NCBI GenBank assembly: GCA_015207155.1
Contig: JADEXK010000066.1
Location: forward strand, 1-32,078
Length of the DNA stretch: 32,078 nt
Source of the DNA: Nostocales cyanobacterium LEGE 11386
GTDB lineage: Bacteria; Cyanobacteriota; Cyanobacteriia; Cyanobacteriales; Nostocaceae
Direction: 5' to 3'
The notes beneath the pieces were generated by a model. That model had not been told where the DNA came from and made no database searches. It worked only from the letters and a program-made list of their open reading frames with translations. Both the position numbers and the translations under genes were made by a program. Below are positions 16,975-24,635 of the stretch, one piece after another. The stretch's first letter is position 1; each line of letters starts with the position of its first letter.

Positions 16975-17071
16975 AGGGGAGTGGGGAGAAAGTTTTGCTC
17001 CCTACTTCTTTCTAGTCCCTAGCTTTTTTCTCTGTTATTAGTTTACGCATTAATGATGCTATCCATAAAAT

Positions 17072-17097
17072 TAGAGACGGGAAATTTCCCGTCTCTA
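17072..17097. terminator. Perfect 26-base palindrome downstream of the HLIP gene
   Basis: Positions 17072-17097 form a perfect palindrome with central TTTCCC/GGGAAA and outer AGAGAC/GTCTCT. It belongs to the GTAGAGACG-type dispersed repeats of cyanobacteria. It lies about 37 bases past the HLIP stop codon on the minus strand and could end that transcript. A T run is not prominent, so the terminator role is uncertain. Confidence 0.55.
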
Positions 17098-17133
17098 CGA
17101 TTTTGTTGAATATTATGTGAAAAAAGTTAATTC

Positions 17134-17349
17134 TTATAGACTTGCCAAAAGACCGAAGATGCCGTGTCCTGTGAATACTTCTAATGCTATCAGAGAGACA
17201 AAACCAATCATGGCTAAACGACCGTTGAGTAATTCTGCGTAAGGAGTAAATCCAGTGCGATCGCCTTGCTCGTCTACGTAAACTCTTGGTTCGAGCGCAA
17301 AGTTGTTCATTAGACCTTGGTCGTCAACAATGGGGGCATTTGTACGCAT
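17134..17349 (-). CDS. hli: High-light-inducible protein (HLIP, one-helix chlorophyll-binding)
   Basis: This 71-residue single-helix protein of the chlorophyll a/b-binding superfamily has AELLNGRLAMIGF, the ExxNxRxAM chlorophyll-binding signature, followed by the membrane helix (VSLIALEVFTGHGIFGLL). The N-terminal 38 residues are polar. HLIPs sit in the thylakoid and protect photosystem II assembly and chlorophyll turnover under strong light or other stress. An AAGGA ribosome site lies about 8 bases before the ATG. Upstream is a candidate RpaB-binding HLR1 element. The ferrochelatase-linked and other HLIP subtypes cannot be told apart from this length alone. Confidence 0.95.
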   Translation of the reverse strand: MRTNAPIVDDQGLMNNFALEPRVYVDEQGDRTGFTPYAELLNGRLAMIGFVSLIALEVFTGHGIFGLLASL

Positions 17350-17374
17350 GTGATTTTTCCTTGTTTCTCTGTTA

Positions 17375-17390
17375 TGTAAATAACTGTAAC
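17375..17390 (-). promoter_or_regulatory. Candidate HLR1 (RpaB) site upstream of hli
   Basis: On the minus strand the site reads GTTACA, four bases (GTTA), TTTACA. The HLR1 consensus is two (G/T)TTACA hexamers separated by four bases, with A/T at the first two. Only the first spacer base disagrees. A third TTTACA hexamer lies upstream at 17406-17411. RpaB control of hli genes through HLR1 is established in Synechocystis and Synechococcus. The site is 26 bases before the ATG, consistent with repression that is lifted by high light (inference). Confidence 0.5.
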
Positions 17391-17486
17391 AATAATATTA
17401 AAATTTGTAAAGTATCTGAGACTGCCGAACGAGATATGATGAGTCGGGTTCACAAAGACGTTTAACGAACAGACACCAATTCATCA

Positions 17487-19568
17487 ATGCAGCGATTCCG
17501 AGTAGAGGTTATTGCCAAAACACCAAACCCGCAGCAAGTGATTTATGCTGCGATGCACCAGGATTATACCGACGGCTTCGTGTATGACGAGCGCGACTCA
17601 TGGCCCTCAGAGTCACAATGTGGTGAAATTATTGTGAAGCGACTTTTAGCGGGTGAGAGGGGACATTATGGGCCTTTGGAGCATCCTCAGATTGTTTTCA
17701 ACTGCGGTTATTTTCCTCACAGTGTGATGCAGCAGGCACGTACTCACAGGGTAAGCGTATCTTTTGATGTGCAATGTCTGGCTGCGGATACTGAAATTAC
17801 TTTTGTTAACTGTGAGGGTCAGACTAGCCAGAAGCTGAAGAAAACTATTGGAGAGTTGTACGAGATATGGAATAACGGAGAAAGAGCAATCCGTCAAAGA
17901 TCAATTCGGGGTAGGAATGGAGAAGCACCCGGTCAATATCGGCGCGATTGTAAACAACGTATTCGCAAAATGCGCCTGCGAGTGCTGAACGAAGAAACTG
18001 GCTTGTTTGAATTTGGACATATTAAAGATGTAATATGCAGTGGTCTTCAGCCTGTTTATCGAGTAACTTTGGAGGACGGAAAAACTTTAGACTGCACCGC
18101 TAATCATCGCCTATTTACCTCAGAAGGTTGGCAAACAATGGGTGATGCGGTTGGTTTAGTGACTAACTCTGATGGTACCGTAATCAAAATGACTAAGCCA
18201 TCTTATTTAATGTGTAATGGTATGGCAGTAGTTGGCAATGGTTTTTATAGAAATAAGGAATGGCTGGAATCTCAAATCAAAAAAGAACTATCTACATTAG
18301 AGATTGCACAACTGTCTCAATGCTCTATCAATACTATTAGAAATTGGGCTAGTAAATATGGGCTATCTTTAAACCAAAAAGATGGAAAATTTATTCCACA
18401 ACATAAACCTTGGAACTATAACCCTAATGCACTCTACCGTAATAGGGCTTGGTTAGAGGAACAGCTAAATCAAGGACTTGATGTAGACGAAATGGCAAAA
18501 CTAGCCAATTGCTCAATAGAAGCTATAAAAAAATGGGTTTATACATACGGTTTATCTTTAAATAAAAGATCGCCTGGTTCAAAAAACCCTTGGAATAAGG
18601 ATAATGGTGGTTATCATTTAAACCTTTCAGAAGAAAGTCGTCAAAAACGCATAGAAAATGCAAAGAGATATACAAAAAGAGGGGAAGAGTCTCACTTCTG
18701 GAAAGGAGGAACATCTACTGACAGGGAACTAATAGGCGCATGGACAAGAGATATTGCCCCTCAAGTACATCATAAGTTCAACTATATTTGTCAAAAATGT
18801 AGAGTTCGTGGTGGTAATCTTCATGCTCATCATTTAATTCCTGTATATGCTGATGACTCTGTTGCTTATGAATTTGATAATTTAGTGACTCTATGTAAAG
18901 AATGTCATGAATTTATTCATCAAAATAACCAAGAAAGTGAATTTGCAAAATCTTATGATCCAACACTAGATACAGACAATTGGCAATCTAAACCAAAAGC
19001 AACAGGGAAGAAATTGCAGGCACATCCGGTTAAGGTTAAGAATGTAGAATACCTTGGACAACAAATGACTTTCGACCTAGAAGTAGAAGGTTCCTGGCAT
19101 AATTTTGTTGCAAATGGAATTGTAGTTCATAACTCTTTTAGGTATACGGGGAACCAGTTTATTGATGTAGTAGAAGGTAAAAAAGATATTGAAGATGTTT
19201 TCTACCTACGTCCAGTTGGTTACTACTCTGATAGACAAGGTAAAAAATATTACTATTCTCCAGAACAACGAGCAGCAGATTTACAGTGGTGCTTAGAAGC
19301 AGCTAAACGATACAAAGCTGACTTTGAGGGCGGAATGTCTGAAGAACACGCCAGAGGAAAAGTACCTTTTGATTATCGTCAGCATTTTGTAGTGAGTTTC
19401 AATTTAAGGTCTTTCATGCACTTTTGTGACATGAGAAATAAAAAAGATGCTCAATTGGAAATTCAAAAGTTGTGTGAAATGATGTGGCCTCATTTTGTCG
19501 AGTGGACACCTGCGATCGCACAATGGTATGAAAAGCAGCGTCTAGGTAAGGCGAGGTTAGCACCGTAA
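17487..19568 (+). CDS. thyX: Flavin-dependent thymidylate synthase ThyX with embedded intein
   Basis: ThyX makes dTMP from dUMP using FAD, NADPH and methylene-tetrahydrofolate. The 693-residue precursor holds a 240-residue ThyX split after residue 96 by an intein (97-549). The N-extein has FVYDERDSWPSESQCGEIIVKRLLAGERGHYGPLEHPQI (flavin/dUMP region), then QQARTHRVSVSFDVQ. The C-extein resumes SFRYTG and contains SFNLRSFMHFCDMRNKKDAQLEIQ. After splicing, the signature motif becomes RTHRVSVSFDVQSFRY, so the insertion is inside the catalytic motif and the enzyme needs splicing. No thyA is seen in the window. The start is ATG at 17487 with no clear ribosome site. It is divergent from hli. Confidence 0.95.
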   Translation: MQRFRVEVIAKTPNPQQVIYAAMHQDYTDGFVYDERDSWPSESQCGEIIVKRLLAGERGHYGPLEHPQIVFNCGYFPHSVMQQARTHRVSVSFDVQCLAADTEITFVNCEGQTSQKLKKTIGELYEIWNNGERAIRQRSIRGRNGEAPGQYRRDCKQRIRKMRLRVLNEETGLFEFGHIKDVICSGLQPVYRVTLEDGKTLDCTANHRLFTSEGWQTMGDAVGLVTNSDGTVIKMTKPSYLMCNGMAVVGNGFYRNKEWLESQIKKELSTLEIAQLSQCSINTIRNWASKYGLSLNQKDGKFIPQHKPWNYNPNALYRNRAWLEEQLNQGLDVDEMAKLANCSIEAIKKWVYTYGLSLNKRSPGSKNPWNKDNGGYHLNLSEESRQKRIENAKRYTKRGEESHFWKGGTSTDRELIGAWTRDIAPQVHHKFNYICQKCRVRGGNLHAHHLIPVYADDSVAYEFDNLVTLCKECHEFIHQNNQESEFAKSYDPTLDTDNWQSKPKATGKKLQAHPVKVKNVEYLGQQMTFDLEVEGSWHNFVANGIVVHNSFRYTGNQFIDVVEGKKDIEDVFYLRPVGYYSDRQGKKYYYSPEQRAADLQWCLEAAKRYKADFEGGMSEEHARGKVPFDYRQHFVVSFNLRSFMHFCDMRNKKDAQLEIQKLCEMMWPHFVEWTPAIAQWYEKQRLGKARLAP
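17775..19133 (+). other. ThyX intein (453 residues) with tandem HTH units and HNH endonuclease
   Basis: The intein begins at Cys97 (CLAADTEITF, block A), has the block B motif TANH (Thr204, His207), and ends in FDLEVEGSWHNFVANGIVVHN with His548-Asn549, followed by Ser550 as the +1 nucleophile. All splicing residues are present. The insert between the splicing halves has two 43-residue repeats (254-296 and 317-359) of the form YRN+xWLE...CSIxxIxxW...YGLSLN, which look like helix-turn-helix DNA-binding units. Then comes an HNH endonuclease with Cys435/Cys438, His446/His448/His449, Asn in DNLVTL, Cys470/Cys473 and His478. Its codon use is more AT-rich than the exteins. It is probably an active homing element, with DNA reading by the HTH pair (inference). 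Confidence 0.93.
18246..18564 (+). repeat. Tandem protein repeat (two HTH-like units) in the intein
   Basis: Codons for residues 254-296 and 317-359 encode the same 43-residue pattern with about half the residues identical, separated by 20 residues. Each carries a predicted helix-turn-helix with the core LAxCSIxxIxxW. The DNA sequences have diverged, so the duplication is old. The unit is probably the DNA-recognition part that positions the HNH nuclease. Confidence 0.8.
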
Positions 19569-19611
19569 AATTGTAGAGTTTTTAAGCACAGAGTTACGCG
19601 AAGTTTGTAGT

Positions 19612-19627
19612 GAGGACTTTAGTCCTC
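19612..19627. repeat. Palindrome GAGGACTTTAGTCCTC containing the treY stop
   Basis: The 7-base arms GAGGACT and AGTCCTC are separated by two bases, and the treY TAA stop (19619-19621) lies at its centre. It is preceded at about 19582-19606 by AGCACAGAGTTACGCGAAG, another dispersed Nostocales-type repeat. The short stem may help end treY transcription. The final residues R-E-D of TreY are read from it. Confidence 0.7.
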
Positions 19628-22429
19628 TCTCTTCAACAGTGCTACAGGGAAGTATTTCAAAGCTTCACCAACTAACATCATGTTATCAGTATTCACCATT
19701 TGTCCAGTAATGGTATCTTGCCAAACTGAAGGCGCATCTGATGGTAGATAAATACAAGTATCATCCCAAACTGACTTACCTATGGGATATGCACCTGGTT
19801 GAATTAAGCTGGTGAAAAAGCGGGGTGCAATGGTAATAATTGTCTGATTACCATGACTTCTAGCAAAGGCAATAATATGGTCTTTAAATTTGCCTGCAAC
19901 TTCTAAAGGTAGATAGTTACCTTGTTGAAAGACTTTTAAATTTTCTTTTCTAGCTTTTAAAGCTTGAGCAATTAAAAACAGCTTGATTCTACCATCTTCC
20001 TTAGTTGCGAATAAATCATCTATTAACTGCAAAATATCTGTGTCTATTTGTTTCTTAATCGCTTGCAGATAAGACTTCCGAACTTCAAAATCAACCGGAC
20101 GGCGATTATCAGGATCAACCATACTAAAATCCCAAAGTTCAGTTCCTTGATAAAAGTCTGGAACCCCAGGAGAAGTGATTTTCAGCAGTGTCTGAGACAG
20201 AGAATTAAAAATACCATAGTAAGCTATCCGTTTTTGAAAAGGTAGAAATTCCTGCAAAAATTGATTTTTTTGCGAAGATTCTAAAACTGCTGAGACAAAC
20301 TTAGTTAAGGCATTTTCATAAGTATTATTAGGTCGCAGCCAAGCTGTATAAACTTTAGCTTCTCTAGCAGCTTTGAGTACATAATCTTGAATTCGTTGGC
20401 AAAAGTCGTTATATTCATGTTCAAAGAAGGGAAATGCTCCTATTAGCATCTGATAAAATTGATATTCATCGTTCCTATCTGGCATAGGTAAAGTTTTATT
20501 ACCACTTGTTTTGTGAGAACGATTAATTTCAGAAAATATATAAACTTGTTTTTGCCATTCCTCTGGTATTTCTGACAAAACATTCAATCTGGCGCGAATA
20601 TCTTCACCCCGTTTAGTATCATGGGTGGAGGTAGCATTCATTGCATGTAACCAAAGGGTTTGTCGTTGTTGATTAAAGTCGTGAAAATCGGTAATACTCA
20701 CACCAAAATTATCAGGATTACCACCAACTTCGTTGAAGGAAATAAAGCGATTATAAACGTAGAAAGCTGTATCTTCAACTCCTTTTGCCATCAAAGGGCC
20801 AGTATACTGTTGTAGGCGCATGACAAAATAAAGCCATTGCTCTTGATCATCTGAAGTGAGATAATTTTCGTATTCTAGTAATAGTAATTTTTCGATGAAA
20901 TTGAATTCATGATGCAGTAGAGGAATGTGTGATTTTGCCTGTTGAATTACATCTTGAATATATCGACCATTTGCTGGTGATATACCATCTTGATTCGTGT
21001 AAGTTCGATAAATAGGAAACAGAGTCAGAATTTCTGCGATCGCTCGTTTTAATCCATTAATTGTAAAATCATTACCATAGCGATGTTTATTCGCTATCTT
21101 TTTTAGGATGTAAGTTAAATTATCTACATCTCCAGCTAAATTTCTTTCTAAAATTAAATGCTTTTTCTCAATAGCAACTTGCTCATAAGAAGTTCTAAAA
21201 CCTGTAAAATTCCAGTAAGTTTCAGTAAAAGCATCTTGGTTTTCAGTTTTACAAAAAATCCCATTGAGATAATTTAAAAAACTATAGCCTGTAGTTCCTT
21301 GGATTGGCCAAGTATTAGGTAATTCTTCACCTGATTGTAAAATTTTTTCGACAGTAATATAGATGTCTCCTATTTTTTCTCTCAGTTTATGTAAATACTG
21401 TGTTGGGTCATAAAGACCATCAATATGGTCAATTCTTAACCCAGTAAACTGGTCTTCTTTCACCAATTGAGTAATCAAACTATGGGTATCTCTAAATACC
21501 TTTGAATCTTCTATGTTGACAGATATTAATTCATTAATTGTAAAAAATCTTCTGTAATTAATCTCTTCTGCACCTACTTTCCAAAAAGCCAGGCGGAAGA
21601 ATTGTTCAGAAAGTAAATTATCTAAAAGATTAAAGCTTTCTGGGTTACCCTGTTCACCATTAAAAGTTTGTAGATTTTCATCAATAAATGTGTGGACTTC
21701 TGTATTATCTGTATAAAGTTCCCACAACAGACCTTTAACAAAATCGATTTGGTCTTGTCTCTCATTTGGTGTAGCATCATCAGGTATATGTTTTACCATA
21801 TAAAGGATACCGAGTAACCTCACGAATATAAGATTATTTCTCCCTAATATTTTGGATAATTTGCCTATATTATGATTTAAAAATGTAGCATAAGACTCTA
21901 TTTTTAGAGGTAGCCTTAAATTGTAATAATTAACACTCAAGCCATGTTGGTCATACTTTAGTTGAATTTCTCCATTTTCCAAACAATCTCCATAAAAGTT
22001 ACCAAGCAGAGGCGTAAGAATTGGTTCTTGCTGATTACTAAACCCATTGCTTATAGGAGAATTCCAGTTAATATCAAAGTAGTTAGCATAGACAGACTTA
22101 TTACCATTCTCTAGAACATTCATCAGATATTGATTTTGACTATCATAAGCCATGTGATTGGGGACAATATCTTGCAGCCATCCCATATGATGTTGTTTTA
22201 ATTCTTGCACTAAAGCTGTAAAATCTGCTTGTGTTCCTAACTCTGGGTTTAATTGATTGGGGTCAACTATATCATAGCCGTGGGTGCTACCTGGTTTTGC
22301 TTTAAAAATTGGTGATGCGTAAAGATCGGAAATTCCTAGTTCATCCAGATAATCAACAATTTTTCTGGCTGAATTAAAACCAAATTGGTAATTAAATTGA
22401 ATTCGATAAGTTGCTGTGGGTATTCGCAT
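19619..22429 (-). CDS. treY: Maltooligosyltrehalose synthase TreY
   Basis: TreY converts the reducing-end maltose of a maltodextrin into a trehalosyl unit. It is a GH13 enzyme of 936 residues, longer than alpha-amylases because of the TreY-specific inserts. The N-terminus is IPTATYRIQF...LGISDLYASPIFKAKPGSTHGYDIVDP. The catalytic Asp is in GLRIDHIDGL, the acid Glu in ITVEKILQSGEELP, and MAKGVEDTAFYVYNRF, NATSTHDTKRGEDIRARL and SPGVPDFYQGTE are typical. It lies downstream of treZ and glgX on the same strand, but 349 bases of repeat-bearing DNA separate it from treZ, so it may have its own promoter or be only loosely co-transcribed. Its product is the substrate of TreZ. Confidence 0.96.
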   Translation of the reverse strand: MRIPTATYRIQFNYQFGFNSARKIVDYLDELGISDLYASPIFKAKPGSTHGYDIVDPNQLNPELGTQADFTALVQELKQHHMGWLQDIVPNHMAYDSQNQYLMNVLENGNKSVYANYFDINWNSPISNGFSNQQEPILTPLLGNFYGDCLENGEIQLKYDQHGLSVNYYNLRLPLKIESYATFLNHNIGKLSKILGRNNLIFVRLLGILYMVKHIPDDATPNERQDQIDFVKGLLWELYTDNTEVHTFIDENLQTFNGEQGNPESFNLLDNLLSEQFFRLAFWKVGAEEINYRRFFTINELISVNIEDSKVFRDTHSLITQLVKEDQFTGLRIDHIDGLYDPTQYLHKLREKIGDIYITVEKILQSGEELPNTWPIQGTTGYSFLNYLNGIFCKTENQDAFTETYWNFTGFRTSYEQVAIEKKHLILERNLAGDVDNLTYILKKIANKHRYGNDFTINGLKRAIAEILTLFPIYRTYTNQDGISPANGRYIQDVIQQAKSHIPLLHHEFNFIEKLLLLEYENYLTSDDQEQWLYFVMRLQQYTGPLMAKGVEDTAFYVYNRFISFNEVGGNPDNFGVSITDFHDFNQQRQTLWLHAMNATSTHDTKRGEDIRARLNVLSEIPEEWQKQVYIFSEINRSHKTSGNKTLPMPDRNDEYQFYQMLIGAFPFFEHEYNDFCQRIQDYVLKAAREAKVYTAWLRPNNTYENALTKFVSAVLESSQKNQFLQEFLPFQKRIAYYGIFNSLSQTLLKITSPGVPDFYQGTELWDFSMVDPDNRRPVDFEVRKSYLQAIKKQIDTDILQLIDDLFATKEDGRIKLFLIAQALKARKENLKVFQQGNYLPLEVAGKFKDHIIAFARSHGNQTIITIAPRFFTSLIQPGAYPIGKSVWDDTCIYLPSDAPSVWQDTITGQMVNTDNMMLVGEALKYFPVALLKRED

Positions 22430-22778
22430 AGGAAAACTAACTCCTTTTTTATCAAACTATAGAGGTTCAGAGTTATCTTCTGAGTGAGATACAGAAGGGC
22501 AGACAAGATGCCCATTCCACAAGATTTATAATATTAAAATGTGTATTTTATAGCGTTTCCTAATCTGCTGAAATACTGAACACATCGCTAATAAAATTTG
22601 ATAATCTTTGCGTAACTCTGCGCTACCTTAGCGTTCCTCTGCGTTCAAAAATATTAGTTATGTACCTCACTTAATTGGGAATCGCTATATTTAATATTTC
22701 TCTCTCGGCGTTACGCCACTTGACGCCAGTCCGCTCAAGCTGGCTCCTTTATGCCGGGGCTTACCGGACTCTGTACTC
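22430..22778. repeat. Repeat-rich spacer between treZ and treY
   Basis: About 350 bases hold several dispersed elements. A CAAGATGCCC...CCACAAGATTTATAA stretch at 22504-22531 is nearly repeated at 27063-27092. The sequence CTTTGCGTAACTCTGCG...TAGCG at about 22610-22650 is of the CGCAAAG family. A GC-richer GGCGTTACGCCACTTGACGCC segment lies at about 22707-22770. No gene is evident. Confidence 0.6.
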
Positions 22779-24611
22779 TTATGGTTCGTTATCTAAATTC
22801 TTTTCATAAAGTACAAAGCTTTTTTGAGGTAGGGTTAATTCTTGATGTAGTTTAAATTTTTCTGGCAACTGTGAACCGCTACCTAACCAACTTGTTTCAG
22901 CCGAATCTAAAATTTTCACCCAATTATTATCTGTAAAGTCTTGGCTAAATGTAATATCATAATTATTAAAATTCATCGCACAAAATATTTGATTATTTTC
23001 GCTAGATTTCATCCATGAAATTAGTTTTTTGTCTTCGTGACAGCCTATTTGTAAATTTTCTCTTTCGCGTTTCCATAAGGCGGGATTTTGGCTGCGTATT
23101 TGAATAAGTCTTTGATAAAAAGATAATAAAACTTGATGTTTGCCTGATTGGCGTTTCTCCCAATTCAGCTTACAATTGTGAAAAGTCTTAGGTGATTCTG
23201 GATCTGGTGGTTCTCCTTGAGAGTGAAAGGCGAAAAACTCTTGTTTACGTCCTTTTCTAACTGCTTTAATTAAATCAGGATCTGAGTGACTGACAAAGTA
23301 GATAAATGGCGATGTTTCAGCATATTCTTCTCCCATAAATAACAGAGGTATGTAGGGAGAAAGTAATACTACGCCAGCAGCTAATTTTAAAAATTCAAAA
23401 TCTACTAATTGTGATAATCTTTCGCCTAAGATTCTGTTACCTATTTGATCATGATTTTGGATAGATACTATAAATTGTGAGGGAGAGCGATCGCCTGCAT
23501 AATTGCCATGAAAGCGTTGGCGATAATTTGAATATTTCCAGTCGTAAACAAAGCTATCTTGATAAGCTTTTGCCAAATGTTCACACTTACCAAAATCAGC
23601 GTAATAACCAGTGCGATCGCCTGTCAGCAAACTATACAATGAATGATGGAAATCATCGCTCCATTGGGCATCAATTCCATAACCCCCTAACTCAGCAGGG
23701 CGAATTATTTTCGGGTCATTTAAATCACTTTCAGCAATTAAATAAAGTTTTCGCCCTTGTTTCTGAGAAAGTGCAGCCACATTTTCTGCAAGTTCGGCTA
23801 AAAAGTGTTTTGCACCTAAATCATAGATAGCTTGAATTGCATCTAAGCGGAGGGCATCAATATGAAATTTCTCTAGCCAGTAAAGTGCATTTTGAATAAA
23901 AAACTGCCGCACATCATAACTATGGGCATCATCAAAATTAATCGCACTTCCCCAAGGAGTACGATAAGTTTCTGTAAAATAAGGGCCAAAGCGACTCGTA
24001 TAATTACCTTCTGGGCCAAAGTGGTTATAAACCACATCTAAAATGACGGCGATTCCTTGTTGATGACAAGCATCTACTAATTGCTTTAACTTATTAGGGC
24101 CGCCATAAGAATTTTGCACAGCAAACGGATAAACGCCATCGTAACCCCAATTACGCTCACCTGGAAATTGCGCCACTGGCATGAGTTCAATGGCATTTAC
24201 CCCTAACTCTCGCAAATCTGGGAGTCTGGAAATAATTGCCTCAAAGGTACCTTCCGGGGTGAAAGTACCAACGTGCAACTCATACATAATCATGGTTTCT
24301 AAGGGAATACCAGACCAATTACTCTCATTCCCAGCAAAGCTGTGATTGATGACCTGGGAAGGGCCATGTACACCATGCGGCTGAAAATTCGATGCTGGGT
24401 CAGGTCTGGATTCACTATTATTTAATTGATATAAATAAAGTGTTCCTGGGTCGATATCCCTGGCGATAACTTGCCAATATTTCCCTACTTGCTGCATGGG
24501 AAGCAAGCGCTGATAGGGAGAAATAATTTCTAAGGCGACGGTTTCTAAATGCGGTGCCCAAACCTTAAATTCACAAACACCATCACCTAAGTAATGAGTG
24601 CCAATTTTCAT
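22779..24611 (-). CDS. treZ: Maltooligosyltrehalose trehalohydrolase TreZ
   Basis: TreZ releases trehalose from the maltooligosyltrehalose made by TreY. The 610-residue protein has an N-terminal E-set/CBM48-like domain (CEFKVWAPHLETVALEI) and then a GH13 barrel: YELHVGTFTPEGTFEA, ELMPVAQFPGERNWGYDGVYPFAVQNSYGG, VVYNHFGPEGNY, the nucleophile Asp in DALRLDAIQAIYD, the acid Glu in LIAESDLNDP, and SIQNHDQIGNR. It is separated from glgX by only 24 bases and was probably translated from the same mRNA. Branching-enzyme homologs share the fold, but the ERNWGYDGVYPFAVQ and LIAESDLND motifs favour TreZ. Confidence 0.96.
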   Translation of the reverse strand: MKIGTHYLGDGVCEFKVWAPHLETVALEIISPYQRLLPMQQVGKYWQVIARDIDPGTLYLYQLNNSESRPDPASNFQPHGVHGPSQVINHSFAGNESNWSGIPLETMIMYELHVGTFTPEGTFEAIISRLPDLRELGVNAIELMPVAQFPGERNWGYDGVYPFAVQNSYGGPNKLKQLVDACHQQGIAVILDVVYNHFGPEGNYTSRFGPYFTETYRTPWGSAINFDDAHSYDVRQFFIQNALYWLEKFHIDALRLDAIQAIYDLGAKHFLAELAENVAALSQKQGRKLYLIAESDLNDPKIIRPAELGGYGIDAQWSDDFHHSLYSLLTGDRTGYYADFGKCEHLAKAYQDSFVYDWKYSNYRQRFHGNYAGDRSPSQFIVSIQNHDQIGNRILGERLSQLVDFEFLKLAAGVVLLSPYIPLLFMGEEYAETSPFIYFVSHSDPDLIKAVRKGRKQEFFAFHSQGEPPDPESPKTFHNCKLNWEKRQSGKHQVLLSFYQRLIQIRSQNPALWKRERENLQIGCHEDKKLISWMKSSENNQIFCAMNFNNYDITFSQDFTDNNWVKILDSAETSWLGSGSQLPEKFKLHQELTLPQKSFVLYEKNLDNEP

Positions 24612-24635
24612 ACTAAATCCTGAATGAACCTCTTA

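Noticed and set aside
17487..19568. Reading the thyX locus as two genes interrupted by an HNH gene
   Set aside because: The frame is continuous and the insert has complete intein splicing motifs at both ends (Cys97, TANH, His548-Asn549, Ser550).
23477..23830. 117-residue open frame opposite treZ
   Set aside because: It is antisense to conserved GH13 sequence, without start signal or motif.
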